NCBI GenBank assembly: GCA_030760725.1 | Contig: JASWHV010000016.1 | Coordinates: 12,453,084-12,517,083, forward strand | Source: Neostapfia colusana | Taxonomy: Eukaryota > Streptophyta > Magnoliopsida > Poales > Poaceae | Length of the DNA: 64,000 bases | Reading direction: 5' to 3' | Part shown: piece by piece, positions 48,127 to 59,311 of the stretch | Layout of the letters: each line of letters starts with the position of its first letter | How positions within the stretch are numbered: position 1 is the first letter of the stretch | Notes under the pieces: model-generated | Told to the model about the DNA's origin: nothing | Database searches by the model: none | The model's input: only the letters and a program-made list of their open reading frames with translations | Program-made: the position numbers and the translations under genes

Positions 48127-49443
48127 ACGGAAAGCCTGGGTTTGTGAATGAGGTAGCATGAGATGGTGGTTTACTTGCCGTAGATCTAAGGACCGGTTCA
48201 TGCATGCACATGCCAGGATAACAGTGCCACCACAAGGCCAAGTATGGGTGCGGCTTAGCTGAGTAATTAGGTAAGTTGCTAGATTGTTATGGACTGTGGA
48301 AGGCGCAGGGAATGGGAGTCGAGTGAGGACTGCCCTGGGAACTGCATGGCACAAGAGGGGGCCCGTGGGTGGGAGAATTGGAGATTCTAGCCTGCTGGTG
48401 AAACCTTAGTGAGTCCATACATCTAGTAGCCCCTTTGTAAAGGCTATTTTGTGATCTCTTGACCATACACCGACGGTTGTGTACTGGTATAATGGAGGTT
48501 CTGCAGTCGTCGACAGGTGACGAAATCACAAACTCGTGGGTAAAGAGGTACAAACTCTGCAGAGTCTAAAACTATCATGATAGCCGAGCTTACGGTCACG
48601 AGCGCCTGGCTAAACTGCCATGATTAGTTGGGATTGTTATTGGGAAGGTTCTTGGTTATGGTTATTGTTTTTGGTTATGGTTTGGTTTTGGGACTATTGA
48701 GTCCGGATGTCAAGATGGTTGCATGACGGTTGAGTCATGGCAACGAGATTGGTCTCGGTGTGAGACGAAAGTTGTTTATGAGATGAGATGGTAGCGAATA
48801 CGGGAAGGTGTTCGTGAGATGGTAGCGAATACGAGGAGGTATTCGTGAGTAAGAATGAAGTTGATTAATGTTCGGGTGGAACATGGAAAGTGATGGAGGT
48901 ATGTTGGTAATTTAATACATGCTGGGATTACATTCATTTAAAGTTAAGTTGTTGTTTTATCATGGTTTTTATAAATCTGCTTTTCTGCAAATGAGCCTTT
49001 TATACCTACCTTGTTATGAGCTACATATCGTGTTTTCCCGCACTTGCTGAGTACATCATTGTACTCAAACTTGCATTATTATCTCCTCATCAGCAGCAGG
49101 AGAGGACTTCTATGAAGACCAAGTGGAACGTTAAGGCGTGTGATCTATTCTCAACCTTGCCTGTGGAGGGAGTAGAAATGGAGCCACTTCTGCTTAGATT
49201 TGCTTCCGCATCAGTTAAGTCGCTTCCGCATTAGAATAAAGACTTCTGCTGCATAGAAATAAGACTTCCTCTGTGAACATGAGTCCAAGACTCATGAGAC
49301 ATTGTAATAAACTCTGTTATTTGTGGTTATATATATTCTGAATTCAGTTTGTGGAATATATGTGTATGTGTGATGAACATCCTGGGCACACATATGCATT
49401 AGTTCTCGGTTCCGTGGTTTTCCACAGAATTGAGGGCGTCACA
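48127..49443 (+). repeat. Inverted LTR fragment of family C
   Basis: Reverse complement of the first ~1.25-1.3 kb of the family C LTR, ending GAGGGCGTCACA at 49,443. It forms the second arm of a large imperfect palindrome with 46,774 to ~48,060, with ~65 bp of asymmetric loop. It differs from the direct arm by many substitutions and a local duplication (a GATGGTAGCGAATACG string twice near 48,788-48,833), so it comes from a different, diverged family C insertion in the opposite orientation. Confidence 0.85.
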
Positions 49444-50845
49444 GTAAGGTTCGGAGCTTGATTGCAATGGTTCTGCTCTTAACTTGCAATGTTTTGAACT
49501 TGCTTTACTCTTATGGAAAGTTTGCTTAGTATTATTTTACTAAGTTTTTGGTGTGTTTTGGTGGTTATGGCTGATATCATTTTGCTATGGTTTACAACAT
49601 GCTTATGTGAGGTGCTCACGTAAGATGTTGTAGTTTCAGAACTAACGAGAGTCAAGTCGAGGACTTGTGCTCGGAAGTATTAGTTGTTTATTCATGTGCA
49701 GGTGTTTCTTGAGTTCAATACATGGCTGGTGACGGGATCCATTGAACTAGTCTTAGGGAGAAGATGAGGTTCAACAACCAAGTTCGGGAGGAATTGTGGT
49801 TGAGTTGATCGGGAGGTTGCGCAGTAGGTTTGAATCAAGAACAATGCATATGAAGGTATCTTGGACGTCGTAGGAAGATGTTTGCACGTGTGCAAGGAGT
49901 GCATGGACGTGGCTGCATGGTTCCAAGGCGTTACGAAGAGATGTGGACGTAAAGAATTGGTCGGAAAGGTCCAACCGACTAGGTTATGGACTCAGGCTGC
50001 GGCTGAGTCATGTTTGACTCAAATATGGAAAGTTTTGAGTTGGTTATGATAGGATTTCGTGTGGGTCACGAATTTGAGTTGTTTTATCAATGTTTGGGAC
50101 GTTACTAAGGTGTTTGGAAGTCTTAAGATTGCTTCTATCTGATTGTAGAAGAGTCTTGAGCAGTATTGGAAAGTTACAGTTTGAATCCAAGTAGGAGTAG
50201 GAGTCCTAGTTTGAATTGGGTTGGCCTTAGGGCTGGTTATATAAGCAAGGGAGGCCAAGGCTCGTGGGAGCACGACTTTGGGGATGTTCCTCTTGTGTTT
50301 TGATAAATAAAATTCATATTCTAAAGGAACTTTTGTGCCTTGTTCGTCCGACTTGTTTCAGACAAGTTTTTCTCGTCGAGTTTCTGTTCAGCACTACCTT
50401 GCTTCGGTGGTTTTATCATAACTCGAGTTCTACAGATCCAATTGATGTGATTCTTTTTGGGTTGTCTTCAAAACTTGATTATATATCATCTGTGAATATT
50501 TCACGGTCATTGAATTTTTGGTTTCTGATATACACGAGTTTCTTTGCAGTATTCCAGAACTGTTTTTCTCGTGTAGGACAGATTGACCTTTGTTCGATCT
50601 TTCGATCGTAACTTGAGTTTCTTTCAATGGAATTTCATGATTCTTGTTGTGACGTCTTCGTGACTTGATTCTATACAATATATACTATTTTTGTCACAGT
50701 TGAAAACGTTTAGATTAGTCTCACACACGGTTTCTTTAAAAGATCGATTTTCTGCTGAGGGGTGTTTTGTTTCTTCCGCTGAAAAGTTTTTATCTACCAT
50801 TCACCCCCACCTCTGGTAGCTTTACACGTGTACTTCGATCCTACA
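49444..50845 (+). repeat. 5' LTR of copia 2 (left end lost)
   Basis: From ~49,870 to 50,845 it matches 57,650-58,620, ending CGATCCTACA. 49,444-49,869 has no counterpart in the 3' LTR; it is probably U3 sequence that the 3' LTR has lost, though foreign DNA cannot be excluded. It contains TATATAAG at 50,238-50,245, AATAAA at 50,306 and CACGTG palindromes near 49,882 and 50,825. Confidence 0.78.
50238..50245 (+). promoter_or_regulatory. TATA box of the copia 2 5' LTR
   Basis: TATATAAG about 600 bp before the LTR end; the 3' LTR has the mutated form TGTATAAG near 58,016. Confidence 0.6.
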
Positions 50846-50847
50846 AT

Positions 50848-50860
50848 TGGTATCAGAGCC
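50848..50860 (+). other. Primer-binding site of copia 2
   Basis: TGGTATCAGAGCC, two bases after the LTR end. Confidence 0.9.
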
Positions 50861-50902
50861 AGGTTGCTCTAATCTTTGTGATTTGCACATGTTTTGACTA
50901 AT

Positions 50903-53237
50903 CATCATAGAGAAATACTCCGCCAAACATTGTGTGTTTGCTGGTATTGATTTTCAGGTTTGGAAGGCACGCATGGAATCTTTCATCCAGGCGCAAGGCT
51001 TTGCAATATGGGAAAAGGTGTAAAAGCCTTACGATGTGCCTTCAAACGATCAAGTCACGGCTACAAACATGAGAGATGTCGACAACAACAACAAGGCTCG
51101 GAACTTGATCATACAAGGACTAACTCAGAGCGACTTCGACCGTGTTACACACCTCCGATCGGCGTACGGTGTGTGGAGAGCACTTTGTGACTACCACGAA
51201 GGATCCAACACGATCAAGGAGGTAAGACAGGATATGTTCAAGAAAGAATACATGCGCTTTGATATGCAACCCAGTGAGTCCATTGATGACCTCTTTACTC
51301 GCTTTAATAAAATTCTCAGTAACTTGCGTAGCGTCAATGTTAATTTTTCAGATGCTGAAAATGCTAGGCAATTACTAAGTGCATTAGACATGTCAATTTC
51401 GGAGATGAAAGTAACATCCATACGTGAATCCACTGTCATGAGTACTCTTACATAAGATGTGCTTTATTCTAAGCTAAAAACTCATGAAATTGACATTAGA
51501 TCACGTAAGAACCCAAATAAGACTATTGCATTTGTCTCACAACGTGATATGCCTGGCTCCGGCCAATCATCTAGCAATACACTTGCTTTGTTGTCTTCAC
51601 TAACCCTGGAACAGATTGAGGAGTTTCTAGAGGAGGAGCTAGTACTTCTTTCTACTAGGTTCTCAAAAGCATTGCAAAATGTGAGAACTAGAAGGAGAGG
51701 AAGCTCTGGACCTCAACGATGCTTTGAATGTGGTAAGACAGGACACTTTTGTACAGAGCGCCCTAACCTTTCAGGTCCTTCTAACCGTGATGAAAAGCAG
51801 AATAAAGTCAAGTCTGGCAACACCAACAAGAAAATGAAGGGCTTTACAGGACGCAAACTGATAAACAGTTTCATCACCGCACTTCAAGAACTTGGCTCGA
51901 GTGATGTAGACATTGGAAGTGATGAAGATGATCTGGCAAACTTGTGCTTCATGGCGGGTAAATCAAAATCAAGTATGGAGGATGCAGAACACAACAGTGA
52001 CAACGAAGAGTTATGTCCTACTTGCGAAGAAATGTGTGATGCTATTTCTCGTGCCACTATTATTGTTAAGAAAAAGGATGAAAAGCTTAGGGACAATGCT
52101 GTTAAAATTGAGTCACTAGAATATGAAATTAATCATTTAAAATCATTGATTCCTAGTGATGATTCTTGTTCCTCATATGATTTAATATATAAACAATTGT
52201 CCTCTCTAAGAAGTGCACACACCTCCACACTTGATAAACTTGAACTTGAAATCGAAAAGAACAAAAATCTTGCTGCACTTAATAATAAAAACTTGAAATA
52301 TGCTTGTTGTTCTACAATTGATTTGCATTGTTCTACTTGCGATGATCTTGATAAGAAACTACAAGATGCTATGAAAGAAATTTCTATATTGAACAATGTT
52401 TTACGTTCTCATGAAGTTAAATATTGTTCCAATTGCAAACTAAAAGGAAAAACTTCATGTGAAAATTGTCTTGATCTATCAAATAAACTTGATAACATGC
52501 ATAGGACATTAGATCGGTTTTGTAATGGGAATAAGAACCTAAACTTGCTGCTGAATTCTTCCAAGTCTTGCAATGAGAAAACTGATTTAGGTTTTGATTC
52601 ACATGCTCATGCTAAGGAACATCCACCTAAAATTGTAAAATTATTAGGAAGTGGTTTGATTCAAACAGTTCCTAAACAAAAAGAAGTGGTTTTTAAATCT
52701 GCAGGAGTGTTGTCACATTCAGGTTCAAATAAGCATACTGCATGCTCATCTAGACATGAACAAAAAGTTAAATTTCATTGTACCTATTGTGGTAGAGATG
52801 GTCATGTCATAGATTTTTGTTATAGACTAGCTAAACAACATAAAAAGGAAAGAATGCAAGCTAGATCTTATAACTTTCATGCAAAATTAGCTGCACATAC
52901 TCAACCGAATGTCAGGAACATGCAACCTACTGTTATGAGTCAGAAATATTCAAAGTTTACTTCCAGAGCTTCAGTTTTTGCCTCCGGAGCTTCAGTTTTT
53001 GCCTCCGGACCTTCTGTTTTTGCCTCCGGAGCTACTGATTTTCGTGCTACACAAGTAACACCTCATAGGTCAGTAGTTAAGAACAAAAAATCTCAAACTT
53101 TGACTCATAAACCTGCTATTTTATCTCAGCTTTCGCATGTTATTCCTGCTGGACGTCGTGTGACTCAGTACTGGATTCCTAAATGCCTTTTAACTAACCC
53201 CAGTATTGAGTCATCGACGTATTATGCTTCTATGTAG
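50903..53237 (+). pseudogene. Copia 2 Gag with coiled coil and two zinc knuckles, broken
   Basis: A single reading frame with stops at TAA 51,021-51,023, TAA 51,453-51,455 and TAG 53,235-53,237; no clear start codon survives. The Gag core lies at ~50,930-51,450. The first knuckle (CFECGKTGHF, near 51,720) has lost its last Cys (Arg instead). Lys/Glu/Leu-rich coiled coils span ~52,040-52,560, interleaved with CxxC pairs. A second, intact knuckle CTYCGRDGHVIDFC lies near 52,780. A 24-bp tandem repeat encoding ASVFASG-type heptads follows at 52,967-53,040. The long coiled-coil Gag is Sirevirus-like. Confidence 0.83.
52967..53040 (+). repeat. 24-bp coding tandem repeat in copia 2 Gag
   Basis: About three units of GCTTCAGTTTTTGCCTCCGG, slightly varied, in frame. 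They encode repeated (A/P)SVFASG blocks between the second zinc knuckle and the protease. Confidence 0.85.
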
Positions 53238-54562
53238 GTTACACGCTTGAGGAAGGAGAACATTTGGATTGTGGATTCAGGTTGCTCACGCCACATGACC
53301 GGTAACAAAGAATGGTTCTCCTCTCTCTCTTTTGTGTCACGTGTATAGAATGTTACTTTTGCTAATAATTCTTAAACTCCTATAATTGCTAAGGGTTCGG
53401 TTAGAGTAAATGATCACTACACTTTGAAGGATGTGGCACTTGTCAAAAATTTGAAATGCAACTTGCTTTCTGTTTCACAATTGCTAGATGAAAATCTGGA
53501 AATTATTTTTAATAAAAACTGCTGCAAAGTTGTAGGTTCAAATAGTGAGCTTATTTTTAACATGTCTCGGTTTGGAAGAGTTTTTAAAGCTGGTTTTGAT
53601 ATGTCTTCCTCTAAGCATATATGTCTAGTTGCAAATGATTCCAAAGATTTATATTTTTGGCATCGTAGACTTGGTCACGTAGGCTTTGATCATCTCACAC
53701 GTGTTAGTGCTCTTGATTGCATACGTGGGCTGCCTAAGCTTAAAGGGGGCAAAGAAATTGTGTGCTCTTCTTGTAGACATGCTAAGATGGTTGCAGGTTC
53801 ACATGCTCCTCTCACAATGACCATGACAACTGAACCGGGTCAACTTTTACACCTTGACACCGTAGGACCTTCACGTGTTCAATCCTTCGAAGGTAAATGG
53901 TATGGCCTTGTGATTGTTGATGACTATTCTAGATACTTTTGGGTTTACTTTATGGCATCTAAGAATGAATCTTTTAGTCACTTTAGAACTTTATTTCTTA
54001 GATTATCAATTGATCACCCAGGATCTTTAAGATCAATTAGAAGTGATAATAGAACCAAATTTAAAAATCAATCATTTGATCACTTTTGTGCTGAAAATGC
54101 AATAGATCATCAATTTTCTTCACCATATGTACCTCAACAAAACGGTGTTGTAGAGAGAAAGAACAGAACCTTAGTTGAGATGGCTAGGACTATGCCTGAT
54201 GAATATCAAACTCCTAGGAAATTTTGGGCCGATACAATTGCAACCGCTTGTTATGTCTCAAATCGTGTTTTCTTGCGTGCTAAGCTAGGTAAAACACCAT
54301 ATGAGCTCAGGTTTGGACATAGGCCTAGTGTCACACATTTAGTGTCTTTGGTTGCAAATGCTTTGTTAAGAAACATGGTAATCTTGATAAATTTGAAGCT
54401 AGATCTGTTGATGGCATGTTTCTTGGTTATCCATCTCATACTAGAGGCTACCGTGTGCTTTTACTTGATACTAACAAAATTGTGGAGACTTGTGAGGTTT
54501 CTTTTGATGAAGCTAGCCCAGGTACTGGTTCAGATATTGCAGGTCCGGATCCATATCCATAG
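53238..54562 (+). pseudogene. Copia 2 protease and integrase, broken
   Basis: Same frame as Gag. Protease WIVDSGCSRHMTG has DSG at 53,274-53,282. In-frame TAG 53,346-53,348 and TAA 53,373-53,375 follow. The pre-integrase zinc finger (WHRRLGHV, then CSSC) is near 53,660-53,780. The integrase triad is Asp in HLDTVG, Asp in IRSDNRTKF and Glu in NGVVERKNRTL. A small frameshift near 54,340 puts the rest (FLGYP region) in the next frame, which ends at TAG 54,560-54,562. Confidence 0.88.
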
Positions 54563-56420
54563 GGGGAGAGTATTTTCGTTGAAGAAGAGGAAGAAGTGGT
54601 GCTTCTGCCCGAAAAGTCAGCAGCTAATGACATTGTTCCAGCTCCTGATCTTGATTCACAGCCAGCACCGATGACCACCATTGCTGGTCCAGATCCTCCT
54701 CACGTCACAAGCTCATCTATTTGTGATGGTCATGAAGAAAAAGAAGCTTGTGAAGTGTCCACTCCCTTCCGGATTCTCAAAAGTCATCCTCCACAACAAA
54801 TTATTGGAAGCTTGCATGAACGAGTTACAAGATCCAGGTTTGTCGACCCCAATTCTCATGCTCATTCTTCTTTTGTTGCTTCTTTTGAACCCAAAGATAT
54901 ATCACACGCACTCACTAATGAATCTTGGATTATTGCCATGCAAGAAGAGTTAGAAAATTTTGAAAGAAATAATGTTTGGAAACTTGTACCTCCACCTCAA
55001 GGTCACACTTTAATTGGAACTAAATGGGTGTTTAAAAATAAACAAAGTGAGGATGGGGTTGTGGTTAGGAATAACGCTAGGTTGGTTGCTTAAGGTTTTA
55101 CACAAGTTGAAGGTCTAGATTTTGATGAAACTTTTGCTCCTGTTGCTATATTAGAAGCCATAAGAATTTTGTTAGCTTTTGTTGCATATAAAGGTTTTAA
55201 GCTATATCAAATGGATGTTAAAAGTGCTTTTCTTAATGGCTACATAGATGAGGAGGTTTATGTCAAACAACCACCTGGTTTTGAAAATCCAAAATTTCCT
55301 AATCATATTTACAAACTGTCCAAAGCCTTTTACAGTCTCAAACAAGCCCCTAGAGCATGGTATGATAGGTTAAAACATTCTTACTTGAAAAGGGGTTTAC
55401 CATGGGCAAGGTTGATAAAACTCTTTTTGTGTTTAAGCATGGCAATGACTCATTATTCGTTCAAGTGTATGTGGATGATATTATCTTTGGTTGTGCTTCT
55501 CATGATCTTGTGTCCAAGTTTTCAGCTATGATGAGTTCAGAATTTGAGATGAGTATGATGGGAAAACTCACGTACTTCTTGGGTCTGCAAATCAAGCAAA
55601 CCAAGGAGGGTACCTTTGTGCATCATACAAAGTATACAAAAGATCTTCTAAGGCGCTTCAACATGGACAAAAGCAAGCCTCTTCGGACACCAATGGGAAC
55701 AGCAACAACACTTGAACTTGATGAAGATTGTGATCCCGTTGATCAAAAATAATATAGAAGCATGATCGGATCACTTTTCTATCTCATGGCATCAAGACTG
55801 GACATACAATTCAGCGTATGTCTTTGTGCATGGTTTCAAGCCTCCCCACGTGCTTCACATCTTCAAGCCGTCAAAAGGATTCTCAGGTACTTACATGGAA
55901 CTCAAGAATTTGGCATTTTTCTTCCTTCTTCCTGAACCGTTACTTTAAAAGCTTTTTCCGATGCTGATTTTAGGGTTGTAGGATTGATAGGAAAAGTACT
56001 TCTGGTGCTTGTCATTTTCTTGATAATTCACTTGTTGCCTGGTCCTCTAGAAAACAAAGTTCAGTTGCACAATCCACAGCCAAATCTGAATATGTAGCTG
56101 CTGCTAGTGCTTGCTCACAAATTCTTTGGATTGTTCAAACACTTAAGGACTATGGGGTTGATCTAGATAGTGTTCCACTGTTTTTTGATAACACTAGTGC
56201 CATTTGCATTGCTAAAAACCCCGTGCAACATTCGAGAACTAAGCACATTGACATTAGGTATCACTTTCTCTGTGATAATGTCGAAAAAGGGAATATTGTG
56301 CTTCACCATGTAGATACCGAACAACAATTGGCTGACATTTTTACAAAACCTTTGGATTTCACTCGTTTTTGTTACATTCGTAGTGAAATAGGGGTTATGC
56401 ATCCTCATGGCTTAAATTGA
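54563..56420 (+). pseudogene. Copia 2 reverse transcriptase and RNase H, broken
   Basis: Linker, then RT from ~54,900. TAA at 55,091-55,093 falls in the conserved RLVA-GFTQ region, AFLNGYIDEEVYV is at ~55,220, and a frameshift follows near 55,391. YVDD is at 55,468-55,479, TAA at 55,750-55,752, another stop near 55,934, and a frameshift near 55,975 inside RNase H (SDADF). The end of RNase H with KHIDIRYH and the DIFTKPL motif is open from 56,223 and stops at TGA 56,418-56,420. Confidence 0.88.
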
Positions 56421-57417
56421 TGGAGAATTTTGAAACTTGGGAAGTCTATGTGTGAATCTGAAATTAAAATAATATGAGCATAGTATTTCAAGCATATATG
56501 ACTTTGTGATTCCTTTTTCATGCTGAAAGTTCTTACTACATTACTCTTGTTATACATTTTGTAGTTTTTACCATGTCTAGTAATTGGAATAATTACTTAC
56601 ACTAAATCTGGTCATGGTCGAACTTTCTTGCTGTTTTGAACTTGTTGCATGCTCACAAGTGCTTTTAATCATAAAGAATTAATGAAGTAATCAACCCACA
56701 TGTTGAGTTTTTATGTTCAAATAAAAAAATGAGAAAATATCAAGAGAATATGCATGCATCGCACTTCTTCTTTTGAGATAGCTTATCATTGCACTTAGAT
56801 ATGAACTTGAAAGGAGTTGTTTTTGACTAAAACCATGTCCTTAAGCTTCTGACTGTCAAATGACATAGGCTTGGCTTGGTTGGTTAGAATAAGGCTGATG
56901 CTGCATATAATCTCTTGCAAATGTCATAAGATCAAAATTTGTGCTTTAAATGATAAATAAAATGCAGCAACAAGTGTCATGTTTTCAGGTCTTGAAATAG
57001 TTAAGTTTGTGAGATCATGACTTGCTTAAATTGAAAATTACACTTGATCTCTAGCATGGCTTACACTACTTTATGTATCTCATTGATGTGATAGTGTAAG
57101 TTACTTAATAGTATGATTTGGATGAGCTTTGTTTTATATGTATATGTCATAATGTGCTCATAACAAATTAAAATTTCTCTTTTGTACCTTGTTGAATACA
57201 TTGTCAAAGGGGGAGAAATTGATCACACATTGCACACATTCTCAAGTGTTTTGGCACGATTCTTCTCAGGGGGAGAATTTTTGGTATTTTTGTTTTTCTT
57301 CTCATTTTATTTCTGATTTACAAAGGGGGATAAATTGTTTTCAAAACTTTTCATGTGAATAAGCCAATGTTCGGATTTTAAGTGGTGTTGCCAATGCATT
57401 CATCAAGGGGGAGATTG
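56421..57417 (+). other. Copia 2 region between pol and 3' LTR with multiple PPT-like repeats
   Basis: No gene. Four purine tracts of the form (A)AGGGGGAGA or AGGGGGATA lie near 57,208, 57,269, 57,324 and 57,404; the last abuts the LTR and serves as the PPT. Multiple PPT copies before the 3' LTR have been reported as a Sirevirus hallmark. Confidence 0.72.
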
Positions 57418-58620
57418 TGAGACCTATGTGTGCTGAATACATTGGCTTTGACGATAAAAGTTTTGAATACTACCAAAACACATTTTTAGTCCGACTCTAG
57501 GTCCGAGCTTCTGCAAGGTCCGACGATAGGTCCGACTTGTTTTGGGTATCTCCGGCAAGGTCTGACGTAAGGTCCGACTTGCTTTGTCTAGGTCTGACTT
57601 ATTTTGGCTAGGTCCCACTTGTTTTTGCTAGCTCCGGTGCTAGGTCATTGGAAGATGTTTGCACGTGTGCAAGGAGTGCATGGACGTGGCTGCATGGTTC
57701 CAAGGCGTGATGAAGAGATGTGTACATAAAGAATTGGTCGGAAAGGTCCAACCGACTAGGTTATGGACTCAGGCTGCGGCTGAGTCGTGTTTGACTCAAA
57801 TATGGAAAGTTTTGAGTTGGTTATGATATGATTTCGTGTGGGACATGAAGTTGAGTTGTTTTAGAAATGTTTGGGACGTTTCTAAGGTGTTTGGAAGTCT
57901 TAAGATTGCTTCTATCTGCATATAGAAGAGTCTTGAGCAGTATTGGAAAGTTACAGTTTGAATCCAAGTAGGAGTAGGAGTCCTAGTTTGAATTGGGTTG
58001 GCCTTAGGGCTGGTTGTATAAGCAAGGGAGGCCAAGGCTCGTGGGAGCACGACTTTGGGGCTGTTCCTCTTGTGTTTTGATAAATAAAATTCGTATTCTA
58101 AAGGAACTTTTGTGCCTTGTTCGTCTGACTTGTTTCAGACAAGTTTTTCTTGTCGAGTTTCTGTTCAGCACTACCTTGCTTCGGTGGTTTTATCATAACT
58201 TGAGTTTTACAGATCCAATTGATGTGATTCTTTTTGGGTTGTCTTCACAACTTGATTATATATCATCTTTGAAAATGTCACGATCATTGAATTTGTGGTT
58301 TCTGATCTACACGAGTTTCTTTGCAGTATTCCAGAACTGTTTTTCTCGCGTAGGACAGATTGACCTTTGTTCGATCTTTCGATTGTAACTTGAGTTTCTC
58401 TCAACGGATTTTCATGATTCTTGTTGTGAAGTCTTCGTGACTTGATTCTATACAATCTATACTAGTTTTGTCACAGTTGAACACGTTTAGATTAGTCGCA
58501 CACACGGTTTCTTTAACAGATCGGTTTTCTGCTGAGGGGTGTTTTGTTGCTTCTGCTGAAAAGTTTTTATCTACCATTCACCCCCCTCTGGTAGCTTTAC
58601 ACGTGTACTTCGATCCTACA
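57418..58620 (+). repeat. 3' LTR of copia 2
   Basis: Begins right after the PPT (TGAGACCTATG) and ends CGATCCTACA. 57,489-57,625 holds about eight GTCCGAC/GTCTGAC-type repeats, absent from the surviving 5' LTR. From 57,650 it matches the 5' LTR. Confidence 0.82.
57489..57625 (+). repeat. GTCCGAC-type repeat cluster in the copia 2 LTR
   Basis: Roughly eight copies of (A)GGTCCGACTT or variants (GTCTGACTT, GTCCCACTT) lie 15-30 bp apart at the start of U3. This parallels the ACTAGTCCG cluster of copia 1 but is a different sequence. Confidence 0.75.
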
Positions 58621-59311
58621 GTCATCCTGTCTTGTCACTGTAATAGCGAACGGGTAAGGGACGGAGGCGTGTGCAGTACGCCATGCTTCTGGGGAATGCG
58701 TGAGACTTGAATGCGAAGCCTGATAGCGCACTTCCTTCTTGACTTCGTCGACCCACGGCCCACGATGGTTTGTGGGGAACGTGGCGGCTCTGGAGCGCTT
58801 ATCAATGGGCTTGGTATTAGAGGACATGTGGCAGCCCCAGACCTCACCTCAGCGGCGAGGCTCGGGCCAGAGCCTAGGGCACGTGTCTGTACCGGAGCTG
58901 TCCTCAGCGTTGAGGTGGCTCAGAGCCAAGGGACACGTGTAAGCACCGGACCTCACCTCAGCGGGGAGGCTTGGGCCGGAGCCTAGGGCACGTGTCTGTA
59001 TCGGAGCTGTCCTCAGCAGGGAGGCAGCTCGGAGCCAGGGGACACATGGCAGCTCCAAACCTCACCTCAGCGGGGAGGCGGCTCGGAGCCAGGGGACACG
59101 TGTCAGCCCGGACCTCACCTCAGCGGGGAGGCTCGGGCCAGAGCCCAGGGCACGTGTCGGCTCCGGTGTTCATGAGAACGTGTCAGCCCCAGGGCTCACC
59201 ATGGGGCCTAGGGCACGTGGCTTATGATGGAGCCCGCCTCAGCGGGGAAGCGGGGCCCATGCTGTCTTTTTACCCACCACACGGGGGTACCCAGTTTGCA
59301 GGGTACCAACA
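58621..59311 (-). mobile_element. LTR E fragment (U3 of another gypsy-type element)
   Basis: On the minus strand it starts TGTTGGTACCCTGCAAAC at 59,311, a canonical TG start, and runs GC-rich to the copia 2 edge at 58,620, where it is cut. No internal region or second LTR is present. It interrupts the CACTA transposase frame precisely at 59,311. The superfamily is inferred from terminus and composition only. Confidence 0.6.
58825..59219. promoter_or_regulatory. Tandem G-box/ABRE-like array in LTR E (period 54-55 bp)
   Basis: Cores CACGTG or a one-base variant at 58,825 (CATGTG), 58,880, 58,934, 58,989, 59,043 (CACATG), 59,097 and 59,151, spaced 54 or 55 bp. An AACGTGTC near 59,177 and CACGTG at 59,214 follow. 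The unit also holds CCTCACCTCAGCGGGGAGG and (G)GAGCC(T/A)AGGG and is better conserved than in LTR C. Longer palindromic cores such as GACACGTGTC occur at 59,095. Confidence 0.88.

Larger units (their letters stand above)
49444..58620 (+). mobile_element. Copia 2: decayed Ty1/copia element (Sirevirus-like)
   Basis: LTR pair (5' remnant to 50,845; 3' copy 57,418-58,620), PBS at 50,848 and the order Gag-PR-INT-RT-RNase H on the plus strand define a copia element. A long coiled-coil Gag with two zinc knuckles and several polypurine-tract-like repeats before the 3' LTR suggest a Sirevirus. Coding sequence holds about seven stops and three frameshifts. The left end is replaced by the inverted family C LTR. 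Confidence 0.9.

Noticed and set aside
46774..49443. A pure assembly or library artefact palindrome
   Set aside because: The arms differ by many substitutions and a local duplication, unlike a foldback artefact; long reads would still be the decisive test.
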